From JASLBX01 sp036374175 (GTDB lineage: Bacteria; Actinomycetota; Actinomycetes; Jiangellales; Jiangellaceae), in assembly GCA_036374175.1 (NCBI GenBank), contig DASUUH010000137.1:1-64000 (forward strand): 64,000 bases of DNA, read 5' to 3'. Of this stretch, positions 15,925 through 25,231 are shown piece after piece (the stretch's first letter is position 1; every line of letters begins with the position of its first letter). Both the position numbers and the translations under genes were made by a program. Below the pieces are notes generated by a model. It did not search any database, had not been told where the DNA came from, and was given only the letters and a program-made list of their open reading frames with translations.

Positions 15925-17838
15925 CTACGGAGCGGCGACTCCGCGAAGGAACTCCGCGAGCAGCGGTCCGGCCGTCGCCGAACCAGATTCGGCGTCCTCC
16001 ACGAACACCGCCACGGCCAGGTCACCCTGGAACGCGACCATCCAGCCATGAGTGTCGGGCGGGTTGCCGCCGCCGTATTCAGCGGTGCCGGTCTTCGCGC
16101 CGATCGACTCCCCGGGAACGTCCTGCAAGAAGCTGCCTGTGCCGTCGGTAACGGTGACTCGCATCAATTCAGCCAACTCCTGCGCCTCGTCCGCGTCCAG
16201 CGTGCCGCCGACCTGCTCACCTCCCTGCCCGCCTCCCTGGTCGACGATTGCCGGCACGACGGTCTGGCCGGCGGCGACCGAAGCGGCCGCGGCGGCCATC
16301 GCCAGCGGCGACGCGAGCACCTTGCCCTGCCCGATCATCGATGCGGCGTGCTCGGTGCCGTCAGCCTGATCCGGCACCGATCCCAGGAATGCCGGTACGC
16401 CGAGGTCGGCCTCGACGCCGATGCCGAGTGCGGCGGCCGCAGCGGCGAGGTCCGCTTGCGGCACATCTTCCTGTAGCCCGATGAAGGCGGTATTGCATGA
16501 CTGCGCGAAGGCGGTGCGCAGCGTTATCTGGCCGAGCGCACTGGACGGATAGTCGCTGTAGTTTCCGAATCGGCGGCCGTCCACTGTGAGCGTGTCAGGG
16601 CAGTCGACCGCTTCGTCCGGGCGGTGGCCCGCTCGCAGGAGTGCTAGAGCGCTCGCGAGTTTGAATGTGGACCCGGGCGCGTACTGCCCGAGCGTGGCCG
16701 TCGAGTAGCCCTCACCGCCCGGGCCACTCGCCGCCGCGAGCACCCTGCCGGTCGAAGCCTCGATCGCCACCAGGGCACTGGCAGGTTCGACGTCGGCCAG
16801 CACGCGCTCGGCCTCGAGTTGCATTTCGATGTCCAGCGTCGTGGTCACCGGCTCACCGGGTACGGGCGCCTGCTCCAAGACCGTCGTCGCGTCGCCCTCG
16901 GCCGGTTCGATGTCGACTCGGATCCCAGGAGTGCCCGCGAGCACCTCGTCATAGGCCCGCTGCAGTCCCGAGAGCCCAACGATGTCGCCTTCCTGCACGC
17001 GTCCCTCGGACCCCTCGATGATCTCGGCGGTCGCCTCGCCGACGGTGCCGAGGATGGGCCGGGCGAACTGCCTGGTCGGCGCCAGCAGCATGGTGTCCTC
17101 GAGCGCCCGGGCGCCGGTGATGTCGGCGATCTGGTCGACCACCTCGTCGGCGTCGTCCTCGCGCAACGTGATCGCTTCGATGAAAGCCCGCTCGCCCGCG
17201 TCGGCCACCCGGTCGGCGAACCGCTCGGGATCGACGTCGACCAACTCAGCCAGCGCTTCGGCGGCCGCGGTCTGCTCGGCCGGCTCGACCAACGTCTTGT
17301 CGATGCCGATGCGAAAGACCGGCCGCTCCGTCACGAGCGGCGAGCCGTCACCGGCGAGCACGTCACCTCTCTCGGCGGCCTGGCGACGCAGGGCCAGTTG
17401 ATCACCCTCGGTCAGATCGGGGTGCAGCAGGGCAGGGCTCCAGTCAACCTGCCACTCGTCCTCGGCGAGCTCGAGTTCAGCCGTCGTCTGGTACGTCCAC
17501 GGCTCGTCGGTATTCGCAAGGTCCCACGTGACCTCGAATGTGACGAGCCGGCGGGCCGGCTCGGATTCAGGCACCTCGTCGACCGATTGCACAGCTACAG
17601 ACCAGGTCGACTCGCCCATCGGCTCGGTGATTTCGCCGAGGGCGGCAGTGGCGTCGCGCGGCGTCGCGCCACGCAGCGGGATCTCGTTGAAACTACGCGA
17701 TGTCAGTGCTGCTGCCAGGGCATCGGCGGCGGGTTGTGCATCCGGCGTGCTCGCACAGGAGGTGAGGCCAAGTCCGATGAGTGCGGCGACAGTGGCGGTA
17801 TGGAGTCGAAAGCCGGCTCGTCCGGCCGGGTGTCCCAC
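15925..17838 (-). CDS. penicillin-binding protein 2-type transpeptidase lipoprotein with MecA_N/NTF2-like domain
   Basis: 637 aa. GTG start at 17838 sits eight bases after AGAAGGAG. A signal peptide with lipobox LTSC (about residue 27) predicts a membrane-anchored lipoprotein. Order: NTF2-like MecA_N domain (about 35-150), dimerisation region, then transpeptidase with STFK near 393, SCN near 445 and KTGTAE near 579. All three penicilloyl-serine transferase motifs are intact, so it should crosslink peptidoglycan and bind beta-lactams. MecA_N-type PBPs include low-affinity resistance PBPs. Alone on its strand between dinB and the DUF3592-like gene. Confidence 0.93.
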   Translation of the reverse strand: MGHPAGRAGFRLHTATVAALIGLGLTSCASTPDAQPAADALAAALTSRSFNEIPLRGATPRDATAALGEITEPMGESTWSVAVQSVDEVPESEPARRLVTFEVTWDLANTDEPWTYQTTAELELAEDEWQVDWSPALLHPDLTEGDQLALRRQAAERGDVLAGDGSPLVTERPVFRIGIDKTLVEPAEQTAAAEALAELVDVDPERFADRVADAGERAFIEAITLREDDADEVVDQIADITGARALEDTMLLAPTRQFARPILGTVGEATAEIIEGSEGRVQEGDIVGLSGLQRAYDEVLAGTPGIRVDIEPAEGDATTVLEQAPVPGEPVTTTLDIEMQLEAERVLADVEPASALVAIEASTGRVLAAASGPGGEGYSTATLGQYAPGSTFKLASALALLRAGHRPDEAVDCPDTLTVDGRRFGNYSDYPSSALGQITLRTAFAQSCNTAFIGLQEDVPQADLAAAAAALGIGVEADLGVPAFLGSVPDQADGTEHAASMIGQGKVLASPLAMAAAAASVAAGQTVVPAIVDQGGGQGGEQVGGTLDADEAQELAELMRVTVTDGTGSFLQDVPGESIGAKTGTAEYGGGNPPDTHGWMVAFQGDLAVAVFVEDAESGSATAGPLLAEFLRGVAAP

Positions 17839-17907
17839 GGTCTGAACTCCTTCTGATCGGCTGCGGCACGAGCATGGCATCCGGAGCCGACAGAGACTCT
17901 GACGGGG

Positions 17908-19104
17908 TCAGTCCGGCAGCAGCGGTACCTCGATTCCCGGATCCTTGCCGAGCAGAGCAGCCCTGGTGATCGAGGTGGAGCCGAACCGGTCGCGGACGTC
18001 GTCAAGGGCGAGGTCAAGTGCGTCGCGCGGGCGTTCATTGAAGGGAAGCGGCAACTGGAGCGGGTTGTCGTCGGCCAGGTTGGCCAGCGATATGCCAAGC
18101 AGCGTTATGCCGCGGCAGTCGATCAGGCGCTGTGCCGAAGCCAGTAGGCCGCGGGCTACCGCCAGAATGGGCTCGGATTCGGCCGTGGGCTCGACAATGG
18201 TGCGCGATCTGGTCGCTCGGGAGAAGTCGGCGAACCGGAGGCGCAGGACGACCGTCCGGCAGACCCGGTGCGCCCGGCGCATGCGCCGGGTGACGCGGTC
18301 GACCAGGCCGGCCAGGATGGCGTCGAGCTCATCGGGCGAGCGTGGTCGGCGGCCGAGGGCGCGTTGTGATCCAATGGAGCCGCGCCGCCGGCGGTGTTCT
18401 ACCGGCCGCGGGTCGAGGCCGTGAGCAAGCGCGTGAAGATGCCGACCGGCCGCTCGGCCCAGGATTGTGGCCAGCTCGCCTTCGGTGAGGGCGGCGACCT
18501 GGGCGACTGTTGTGATTCGCCGTGCGCGCAGCTTGGCCGAGGTGACCGTGCCGACTCCCCACAATCTCTCAACCGGCAGTGGGTGGAGAAAGGCGAGTTC
18601 TTCGCCGGCGGGCACGACGAGCAATCCGTCCGGCTTGGCGACCGCGCTGGCCACCTTGGCGAGGAACTTCGTGGTGGCGACGCCGACTGTGATGGGCAGG
18701 CCAACCTGCTCGCGAACGTCACTGCGAAGCGTCGCCGCAATCTGGCGCGGGGTGCCCGCGATGCGGCGGAGCCCGCCCACATCAAGGAAGGCTTCGTCGA
18801 TAGAGAGCGCCTCCACCACCGGTGTGGTGCGGTTGAAGACGTCGAAGACAGCCCGGCTCGCCTCGACGTATGCCGTCATTCTGGGCCGCACGACGATCGC
18901 GTCAGGGCACAACCGTCGGGCCTGGGCACCGCCCATGGCCGTCTGTACTCCTCGAGCCTTTGCTTCGTAACTGGCCGCGAGAACAACTCCGCCACCGACT
19001 ACGACAGGACGGCCGCGCAAGCTGGGATCATCCCGCTGCTCGACTGACGCGTAGAACGCGTCAAGATCGGCATGCAAGATGGACGCCTCAGCTCGCACGA
19101 ACAT
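17908..19104 (-). CDS. dinB: DNA polymerase IV (Y family)
   Basis: About 398 aa. It shows ADLDAFYASVEQ (first catalytic Asp), SIDEAFLDV (Asp-Glu pair) and LWGVGTVTSAKLRARRI (helix-hairpin-helix). The C-terminal little finger ends with QLPLPF, a beta-clamp binding motif. Inserts mismatch-tolerant nucleotides during translesion synthesis. The ATG chosen at 19104 lies inside a perfect LexA palindrome; the next GTG (19098) would also preserve all catalytic parts, and the longer frame upstream looks non-coding. Damage induction is therefore likely, possibly from a leaderless transcript. Confidence 0.94.
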   Translation of the reverse strand: MFVRAEASILHADLDAFYASVEQRDDPSLRGRPVVVGGGVVLAASYEAKARGVQTAMGGAQARRLCPDAIVVRPRMTAYVEASRAVFDVFNRTTPVVEALSIDEAFLDVGGLRRIAGTPRQIAATLRSDVREQVGLPITVGVATTKFLAKVASAVAKPDGLLVVPAGEELAFLHPLPVERLWGVGTVTSAKLRARRITTVAQVAALTEGELATILGRAAGRHLHALAHGLDPRPVEHRRRRGSIGSQRALGRRPRSPDELDAILAGLVDRVTRRMRRAHRVCRTVVLRLRFADFSRATRSRTIVEPTAESEPILAVARGLLASAQRLIDCRGITLLGISLANLADDNPLQLPLPFNERPRDALDLALDDVRDRFGSTSITRAALLGKDPGIEVPLLPD

Positions 19105-19111
19105 ATGTTCG
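19098..19111. promoter_or_regulatory. LexA/SOS box at the dinB start
   Basis: CGAACATATGTTCG contains the actinobacterial/Gram-positive SOS core GAAC-N4-GTTC without mismatch. It covers the proposed dinB start codon (CAT on the plus strand), so repressor here would block initiation or early elongation. Confidence 0.8.
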
Positions 19112-19208
19112 CATGCGGAACCGACAACGGTGGTGGACGCTGCCGAATTGTGATCCGTGCCGCTGTGGGAACGCAGACCAGTGCACCTAGTGTTAGATCT
19201 ATTAGATA

Positions 19209-19223
19209 CCCGCATAGTGCGGG
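19209..19223. other. short perfect hairpin in the BI-1 leader
   Basis: CCCGCA-TAG-TGCGGG forms a 6-bp stem with a 3-base loop, ending about 6 bases before the GGAGGAG ribosome site of the BI-1 gene. It could be a protein operator or an mRNA hairpin. Confidence 0.35.
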
Positions 19224-19237
19224 ACGTGGAGGAGAGC

Positions 19238-20011
19238 ATGCAGAGCCATAACCCAGTCCTGAGCCGGGCGTTCAGCAGCCCGACCTCGACGTACCAGACC
19301 CAACCTGCGAGCGCTGAGCAGCTCGAGCAGATGTATCAGGCCCCGCCGGCCCCGCAGGCCGGGCGGATGACCTACGACGAGGTGGTCACCAAGGGCGGCA
19401 TCACCTTCGCCGTCCTGCTTGCCGGTGCCGTACTCGGCTGGGTTGCGCCGGGGCTGTTCTGGATCGGCTTTGTGGTCGGCCTGGTCCTGGCGTTCGTCAA
19501 CATCTTCAAGCGCGAGCCGAGCCCGGCACTGATCCTGGCGTACGCCGGCTTCGAAGGAATCTTCCTCGGCGCGATCAGCCAGACGCTGGCGACCTTCATC
19601 GATCCGAGCATCGTCTCCCAAGCAGTGATCGGCACCATGGGTGTGTTCGGTGTGTCGCTGTGGCTGTACAAGAGCGGCCGGGTGCGAGTCACGCCGAAGT
19701 TCCAGCGCGCCGTGCTGATGGCCTTGGGCGGCTACCTGGTCTTCGTGATCTTCAACCTGGTCGCCCAGCTGGCCGGTTGGTCGGACAACATGTTCGGCTT
19801 CCGCAGCGGTTTGCTCGGCATTGCGATCGGCGTGTTCGCGATTGCGCTGGCCGCGTTCGTCCTCATGCTGGACTTCGACTTCATCGAGAAGGGCGTCCAG
19901 CAGGGCATCCCGGCCAAGTACGCCTGGACGGCGGTGTTCGGCCTGACCGTCACCCTCGTCTGGCTCTACATCGAGATGCTGCGGCTGCTGGCCATCCTCC
20001 AGGGCGAGTAG
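19238..20011 (+). CDS. Bax inhibitor-1/YccA-family membrane protein
   Basis: 257 aa. A Gln/Pro-rich cytoplasmic N-terminus (about 1-50, with TSTYQTQPASAEQLEQMY) precedes seven TM helices. The family motif near TM6-7 is LMLDFDFIEKGVQQGIPAKYAW, whose acidic residues form the pH-sensitive di-aspartyl site in YetJ-type calcium leak channels. ATG at 19238 has GGAGGAG four bases upstream. Single gene, divergent from dinB. Confidence 0.92.
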   Translation: MQSHNPVLSRAFSSPTSTYQTQPASAEQLEQMYQAPPAPQAGRMTYDEVVTKGGITFAVLLAGAVLGWVAPGLFWIGFVVGLVLAFVNIFKREPSPALILAYAGFEGIFLGAISQTLATFIDPSIVSQAVIGTMGVFGVSLWLYKSGRVRVTPKFQRAVLMALGGYLVFVIFNLVAQLAGWSDNMFGFRSGLLGIAIGVFAIALAAFVLMLDFDFIEKGVQQGIPAKYAWTAVFGLTVTLVWLYIEMLRLLAILQGE

Positions 20012-20091
20012 CTGCCACGGAGCGCGTTACGCCGGCCCGCCACCCGTTAACACGTCCGGGATGCGGGTCGGCGTTCGTATGAGGGACTGGC

Positions 20092-20322
20092 CTACTCGAA
20101 GGAGCGGGCAGCGCGGCGCAGGTCGTGCTCGTGCACGATCGCGGTTGCGTGGCCGTGCGGGAGGTCATGTTCAGAGCGGAGCCACCTGACCCTGTCCTCG
20201 AATCGAAGGAATGCCGGGCCCGCCTCTAGGGCTTTGAACCATTCGCGGAGATCTCGTCCGGTGACTTCAGGGATCCGGGCAACGAGGTTGCGGTGGGTCT
20301 CCTCGGAATGGTTCAGGCTCAT
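20092..20322 (-). CDS. DUF4287-domain small protein
   Basis: 76 aa. Pattern TGRDLREWFKALEAGPAF...WLRSEHDLPHGHATAIVHEH matches DUF4287, a short helical domain of unknown function, sometimes fused to DUF5655. ATG at 20322 follows GGAGG by five bases; four extra residues from an upstream ATG are less likely. Single gene, convergent with the BI-1 gene. Confidence 0.82.
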   Translation of the reverse strand: MSLNHSEETHRNLVARIPEVTGRDLREWFKALEAGPAFLRFEDRVRWLRSEHDLPHGHATAIVHEHDLRRAARSFE

Positions 20323-20476
20323 GGCGGCCTCCAAGTGGCTCGAGGTGCTCCGTAATTTGAGACTGCCTTACAAGTGTCGCGGATACAAGCCCAATCTGGA
20401 ACTGTCTTTAACCTCACAGCGAGGCCGGCCGACAGCGCCGTCGGCCTGATCATCGCCGTGCCCGCGCAGCGCTGAT

Positions 20477-21502
20477 TCAGCGCAACTCTGGCCGCTGCGG
20501 TGACTCGTCCTCTCGCTCGGGTTCCGGTAGCGGGCTGCGCCGCCGGAATCGCAGCTGCGCCCACCGGCCCCAGGGCCCACGGTCGTGTCCGCCGACCTGA
20601 GTGGCCGAGACCTCGGCACCGGAGCGTCCAGCTGCGGCCGCCGCGGCGACGGAGACCGGCAACACCTCGTCACCCCGAGCGGTGTCGAGCGGGTCCTCGT
20701 CGTCGGGCCAGAAGCCGACGGCGCTTGCTAGCGACGGCAGGATGGCGGCGGCCGCTGCGGCATACCCGGCCGCGGACGGATGGAATCTGTCCACGGCGAA
20801 CATGTCCGCAGGTGCGGCGCGAAACTCCGGGCCCAGAATCGGACCGAGTGACACCGAGCGCGCGCCAGCCTCGATGACGGCCACGGTTTGGGCGGCCGCC
20901 AGCTGCCGGCTGGCTCGGCGGACGAGCCACCGAAGCGGCTGGGGTATCGGCTCGATCGTGCCGAGGTCCGGGCAGGTGCCAACCACGACGGCACAGCCGG
21001 CGGCCCGCAGTGCACGCACCGCCTCGTCGAGCAACCGGACCGACACCGCAGGGCGGACCTGGTGGGTGACGTCGTTTCCACCGATAATGATCAACGCCAC
21101 CGCTGGCAATTCCACCAGCGCGCCCTCCACCTGGCGAGCGAGATCACTGGTCTGAGCTCCGGACTGAGCCAGCGTCGTCAGACGGACGGGGCGTTCGCCG
21201 AGTTCGGCCAGACCCGCCGCCACCAACGCGCCCGGGGTCTCGTCGGGGCTGGTTACACCAAGACCTGCGGCGGCGGAGTCGCCGAGGACCACGAACGACA
21301 GCGGTTCACCCTCGTATGATCCGTACACCCCGTCGGCATCCGGCGCACCTCCGTCCAACTCTCCGATCGACCGCCTGGCCAGCATGGCTTCGAGCCGCAG
21401 GAAGCCATATGTTCCCGCGCCGAGGGCGCCGATGCCCCCGCCGCCGAACATCGCGCCGCGGGCTATCCGCCGGGCTGTCCGGGCACTCACCAATCCCCGC
21501 AT
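20477..21502 (-). CDS. SGNH/GDSL hydrolase
   Basis: 341 aa. One N-terminal hydrophobic helix (about 16-35) is an uncleaved anchor or signal. SGNH blocks: block I FVVLGDSAAAGLG (Ser), block II SGAQTSD (Gly), block III IIIGGNDV (Asn), block V DRFHPSAAGY (Asp-His). Likely an esterase or acyl hydrolase at the outer face of the membrane. The C-terminal about 90 residues are disordered and charged. In many actinomycetes an SGNH hydrolase gene lies near cystathionine beta-synthase, as here with one secreted protein gene in between. Confidence 0.9.
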   Translation of the reverse strand: MRGLVSARTARRIARGAMFGGGGIGALGAGTYGFLRLEAMLARRSIGELDGGAPDADGVYGSYEGEPLSFVVLGDSAAAGLGVTSPDETPGALVAAGLAELGERPVRLTTLAQSGAQTSDLARQVEGALVELPAVALIIIGGNDVTHQVRPAVSVRLLDEAVRALRAAGCAVVVGTCPDLGTIEPIPQPLRWLVRRASRQLAAAQTVAVIEAGARSVSLGPILGPEFRAAPADMFAVDRFHPSAAGYAAAAAAILPSLASAVGFWPDDEDPLDTARGDEVLPVSVAAAAAAGRSGAEVSATQVGGHDRGPWGRWAQLRFRRRSPLPEPEREDESPQRPELR

Positions 21503-21573
21503 GCTTTGGACTCTAGTGCTTGGGTCCGACGATGTTTTCTCACTGTCTCCGGCGCCCGGACCGCAACGCTCAC

Positions 21574-21617
21574 GAGAAGTGGGGCGTCCGGACCTGGTCC
21601 CTGACGCCCCACTTCTC
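21574..21617. terminator. 15-bp perfect stem-loop, probable terminator of the LVIVD gene
   Basis: GAGAAGTGGGGCGTC and its exact complement GACGCCCCACTTCTC are separated by 14 bases, 34 bp past the stop of the leftward LVIVD-protein gene. No T-run follows on the minus strand, as is common for actinomycete terminators. Confidence 0.65.
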
Positions 21618-21650
21618 CAATGATCAACTCATCTCAGCGGTGCTGTTCGG

Positions 21651-23573
21651 TCACGGGTCGACGAAGATCCACAGCCCGCTGTCACGATCGCTTCCGAGGA
21701 TGTAGGTGCGCCCGTCCTCACCGACGAACGTCTCGACTCCCCAGAAGTCGTTGCCCGCGGGATCCAGGTAGCCGCCTACCTCGACCAGCTCGCACGTGGA
21801 GTTGTCCGACGGGTCAGCACACTGTATCTGGATCGCCCGCAAGCCACCCGAGTAGTACGACAGGTACGCGAGCGACGGATCTTGGGGATCGACCGCCACC
21901 TCGTGCACCGAGAGGTCGCCGAAGCCGAACGCAAAGTCCGGGTCGTGCGCCTCGGGGATCGCGAAGGTGTCGAGGGGCTCCAGCGTCTCCCGGTCTAACA
22001 GCCAGACGTAGCCCCACCCGTCGAAGATCGACCCGACCTCGATCTCCGCACCGATCGTGCCGATCGCGAGGTTCTCGGGGTAGCTCCATGGCGGGTCGAG
22101 CGGTGCCAGGTCGAACAGCCGGTGGAAGGCCGCGTGGGTGGTGCAGATCGCGACGATCTCGTCGACGAACGCACCCGAGCCGCAGAATGGCTCGCCGCCA
22201 GCGGCTTCACCGGCGTGGTGGTTCACGAACAGCACCGCGTCCCACCCGGCAAGTGCGGCTTCGTGCGCCTTCTCACCCGGGAAGCAGGGCGCCTCGGATG
22301 CGCTCGGGTCGCCGACCGGGCCGCGCTGGAGGACGATGATCGTCTCCTCGCCGGGCTCGAGCATGGCCAGGTACCCGGGGATGTCCTCGGGGCTGGGGAC
22401 CGGCGCCGAGTCTGGGCACCCGTACCCACCGTAGACGACCGGTCCGTTGAGGGTCAGGTCGTCGAGGATCGCCGGCGCCTGGCCGCCTGGGACGATGCCC
22501 GATGGGTAGACGCCAGCGTGCGGGCCCGTCGTGATCTCGAACTCGTCGGTCCGGTACGGAGCGAAGTCCTCGTCCGTGCCGATGATGAACCGGTTGTCGA
22601 TCGTGAACTCGGCCTGGTGGGCGTTGCCCTCGGGGGTCAACGAGACGCCGAGCTCCTCGAGCAGCTCCGGATCGACTGCGGGGTAGTCGCTGTCCGCGAT
22701 GAACACCGGATTCGCCGGGTCGTCAACGTTCAGCAGCACCCAGCCGCCGTCCCAGTAGGAAAGCAGCATGATCCAGTCGCCATCGATCTGCTTGACGACC
22801 ATGTCGTGCAGGAACGAGTCGGTCAGGCCCAGCTCCGGCTGGGTGACGTTGAAGTCGTTGAGATTGAGCTCGGCGATCAGCCGGGGCCGCTTCGGGTTGG
22901 TGATCTCCATGATGTCGACATCCGGGAACTCCTCGTTGTCGGTCATCACGACGAAGGCCCGGTCACCGGCGTCCCAGGCAAAGGCGCTGTGGATCGTGTT
23001 GGCGTCGCTGATCAGCGCGCTACGGTCGCCGAAGTGTGTCGAGAGCCGCTTCGGCTTGGTCGGGTCGGTGACGTCCCAGAGCGAGACGCCGCCCTTGAAG
23101 TTCTTGCCGCACGCCTCGTTGTTCATAACGAGGACATCACCACTGAACCACCTTGTCGTGAGCTCGATGACCTGCATCCCCTCACCGGGTCGGGTGTCCT
23201 GGTGGGACGGGATGAAGCCGATCAGCTCGGCAGACTCCGGATCGGACTCGATGTCGGAGATGTCTATCACGTAGGCGCCGGCGTCAGGGCTGGTCTTGCC
23301 GCCGGTCTCGGGGCCGGCGCAGTCCGGTTCACCCCAGTTGGCAAGGAACGCCGTGTTGCCGTCTGGTGAAACGGTCACGTCGGCGATCAGGTCGTCGGTG
23401 TCGGTGAGGTCCACGACGTCGAGCAGGTCGATCTTGCCCCACTCGCCGGGTCCGACGAGGTGCCCCTCATCGGTGCCGTGCTGGCCGTCCGGATCCGCTT
23501 CCGCGACCGTGGCGCCAAGGATCGCCAGCGACACAGCGCTGACCAAAGCTACGGCGGGTCTATGTGTCTGCAT
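21651..23573 (-). CDS. secreted LVIVD-repeat protein with inserted PA domain
   Basis: 640 aa with a Sec signal peptide (MQTHRPAVALVSAVSLAILG...EA-DPDG). LVIVD-like beta-propeller repeats fill the protein (for example VSLWDVTDPTKPKRLS, DIMEITNPKRPRLIA, WVLLNVDDPANPVFI). A protease-associated (PA) domain is inserted around 390-500 (VVYGGYGCPDS...AALAGWDAVLFVNHHAG). No peptidase active site is seen, so a surface-binding role is inferred. Start ATG at 23573 follows AAAGGAG; the open frame upstream of it is not coding-like. Divergent from cystathionine beta-synthase. Confidence 0.85.
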   Translation of the reverse strand: MQTHRPAVALVSAVSLAILGATVAEADPDGQHGTDEGHLVGPGEWGKIDLLDVVDLTDTDDLIADVTVSPDGNTAFLANWGEPDCAGPETGGKTSPDAGAYVIDISDIESDPESAELIGFIPSHQDTRPGEGMQVIELTTRWFSGDVLVMNNEACGKNFKGGVSLWDVTDPTKPKRLSTHFGDRSALISDANTIHSAFAWDAGDRAFVVMTDNEEFPDVDIMEITNPKRPRLIAELNLNDFNVTQPELGLTDSFLHDMVVKQIDGDWIMLLSYWDGGWVLLNVDDPANPVFIADSDYPAVDPELLEELGVSLTPEGNAHQAEFTIDNRFIIGTDEDFAPYRTDEFEITTGPHAGVYPSGIVPGGQAPAILDDLTLNGPVVYGGYGCPDSAPVPSPEDIPGYLAMLEPGEETIIVLQRGPVGDPSASEAPCFPGEKAHEAALAGWDAVLFVNHHAGEAAGGEPFCGSGAFVDEIVAICTTHAAFHRLFDLAPLDPPWSYPENLAIGTIGAEIEVGSIFDGWGYVWLLDRETLEPLDTFAIPEAHDPDFAFGFGDLSVHEVAVDPQDPSLAYLSYYSGGLRAIQIQCADPSDNSTCELVEVGGYLDPAGNDFWGVETFVGEDGRTYILGSDRDSGLWIFVDP

Positions 23574-23863
23574 ACCGTCACTCCTTTGTCCGGTGCAGCA
23601 AACCTTCGGTGTGACCGGTGTCTCCGGCCCATGCGGGGATAGTACGGCGCGGCTTAACAGCTCAGTGGACAAACGAGAAATTGGCTTTTCACGTCCGCAG
23701 CGCAGCCGTGTCTTCGGCTTCGGCGCCTTGGCCCTGCCGACGTGAGGATGCGAAGAGTGGTACGGAGTGGGCTCGCTGTACCATGCTGTCCAGCCCCGTC
23801 CCAGCGGACTGTTCGGTAGCCGCACGCGCTTCCGGTAACCGTCTGACCAGCCAGGAAACGAAT

Positions 23864-25231
23864 GTGGACTATTACGAGAGTGTCGTCGATCTAGTCGGCA
23901 ACACGCCGCTGGTGCGGCTACGCAAGGTCGCTGACGGCTTGCCGGCGACCGTGCTCGCCAAGGTCGAGTACTTCAACCCGGGCGGCTCGGTCAAGGACCG
24001 GATCGCGTTGCGCATGATCGAAGATGCCGAGAAGGAAGGCAAGATCCGTCCTGGTGGCACCATCGTGGAGCCCACCAGTGGCAACACGGGTGTGGGCCTG
24101 GCTCTCGTCGCGCAGCAGAAGGGATATCGCTGCGTATTCGTATGCCCGGACAAGGTAAGCGAGGACAAGCGCAACGTGTTGAAGGCGTACGGCGCCGAAG
24201 TCGTGGTATGCCCGACCGCCGTGCCGCCCGAGCACCCGGACTCGTACTACAACGTCTCGGACCGGTTGGTCGCCGAGATCGACGGTGCCTGGAAACCTGA
24301 CCAGTACTCCAACGAGGCCAACCCGCGCTCGCACTACGAAACGACGGGACCTGAGATCTGGCGCCAGACCGATGGCCGGGTGACTCACTTCGTGGCCGGC
24401 ATCGGGACGGGCGGGACGATCTCCGGCACTGGCCGTTACCTGAAGGAGGTCTCCGACGGCCGGGTTCGCATCGTCGGGGCGGATCCGGAAGGTTCGGTGT
24501 ACTCCGGCGGCGACGGGCGTCCGTACCTCGTCGAAGGTGTGGGAGAGGACTTCTGGCCGACCGCTTACGACCGAAGCATCTGCGACGAGGTCGAGGCCGT
24601 CTCCGACAAGGAGTCGTTCGAAATGACCCGCCGGCTGGCGCGCGAGGAGGGCTTGCTCGTCGGCGGCTCCTGCGGGACGGCGGCCGTAGCTGCGCTGCGA
24701 GTAGGGGCCCGATCGGGGCCTGATGACGTCGTCGTCGTGCTCCTGCCCGACAGTGGGCGCGGTTACCTGTCGAAGATCTTCAACGACGAGTGGATGGCCT
24801 CGTACGGTTTCCTTTCCACCCGCGACGAAGGGACGACGGTTGGAGAGGTGCTCCGGCGCAAGAGCGGTGACATGCCCGCTCTCGTGCATACGCACCCCAA
24901 CGAGACGCTTGCCCAGGCCATCGCGATCCTCCGCGAGTACAACGTGTCGCAAATGCCCGTGGTCCGAGCCGAGCCGCCGATCATGGCCGCCGAGGTGGCC
25001 GGCGCCGTGGTGGAGCGCGACCTGCTCGACGCGTTGTTCACCGGCAAGGCGCACCTAACTGATGCGGTCGAAAAGCACATGTCGACACCACTGCCGACGG
25101 TCGGCGCCGGTGAGCGGGTGCAGATCGCTGTAGAGGCACTCGGCAGCGCGGATGCGGTCCTCGTTCTCGATGACGGCAAGCCCACAGGTGTGCTGACCCG
25201 GGCCGACCTCCTCAACTACCTCGCCGGTTGA
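23864..25231 (+). CDS. cbs: cystathionine beta-synthase
   Basis: 455 aa. PLP fold type II domain: GGSVKDRIA with the PLP lysine at residue 44, EPTSGNTGVGLA, GTGGTISGTG. Two CBS (Bateman) domains occupy about 335-455, so adenosyl ligands may regulate it. Condenses serine with homocysteine to cystathionine in transsulfuration. GTG at 23864 follows AGGAAACG; the frame is open upstream but lacks a better start. The TGA stop is supplied by the first unit of a 62-bp intergenic repeat. A cystathionine gamma-synthase fusion lies 3 kb downstream. Confidence 0.95.
   Translation: MDYYESVVDLVGNTPLVRLRKVADGLPATVLAKVEYFNPGGSVKDRIALRMIEDAEKEGKIRPGGTIVEPTSGNTGVGLALVAQQKGYRCVFVCPDKVSEDKRNVLKAYGAEVVVCPTAVPPEHPDSYYNVSDRLVAEIDGAWKPDQYSNEANPRSHYETTGPEIWRQTDGRVTHFVAGIGTGGTISGTGRYLKEVSDGRVRIVGADPEGSVYSGGDGRPYLVEGVGEDFWPTAYDRSICDEVEAVSDKESFEMTRRLAREEGLLVGGSCGTAAVAALRVGARSGPDDVVVVLLPDSGRGYLSKIFNDEWMASYGFLSTRDEGTTVGEVLRRKSGDMPALVHTHPNETLAQAIAILREYNVSQMPVVRAEPPIMAAEVAGAVVERDLLDALFTGKAHLTDAVEKHMSTPLPTVGAGERVQIAVEALGSADAVLVLDDGKPTGVLTRADLLNYLAG

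Noticed and set aside
23618..23863. N-terminal extension of cystathionine beta-synthase
   Set aside because: The conserved protein begins at VDYYESV with a ribosome site before GTG 23864; upstream residues are non-conserved and overlap the promoter area.
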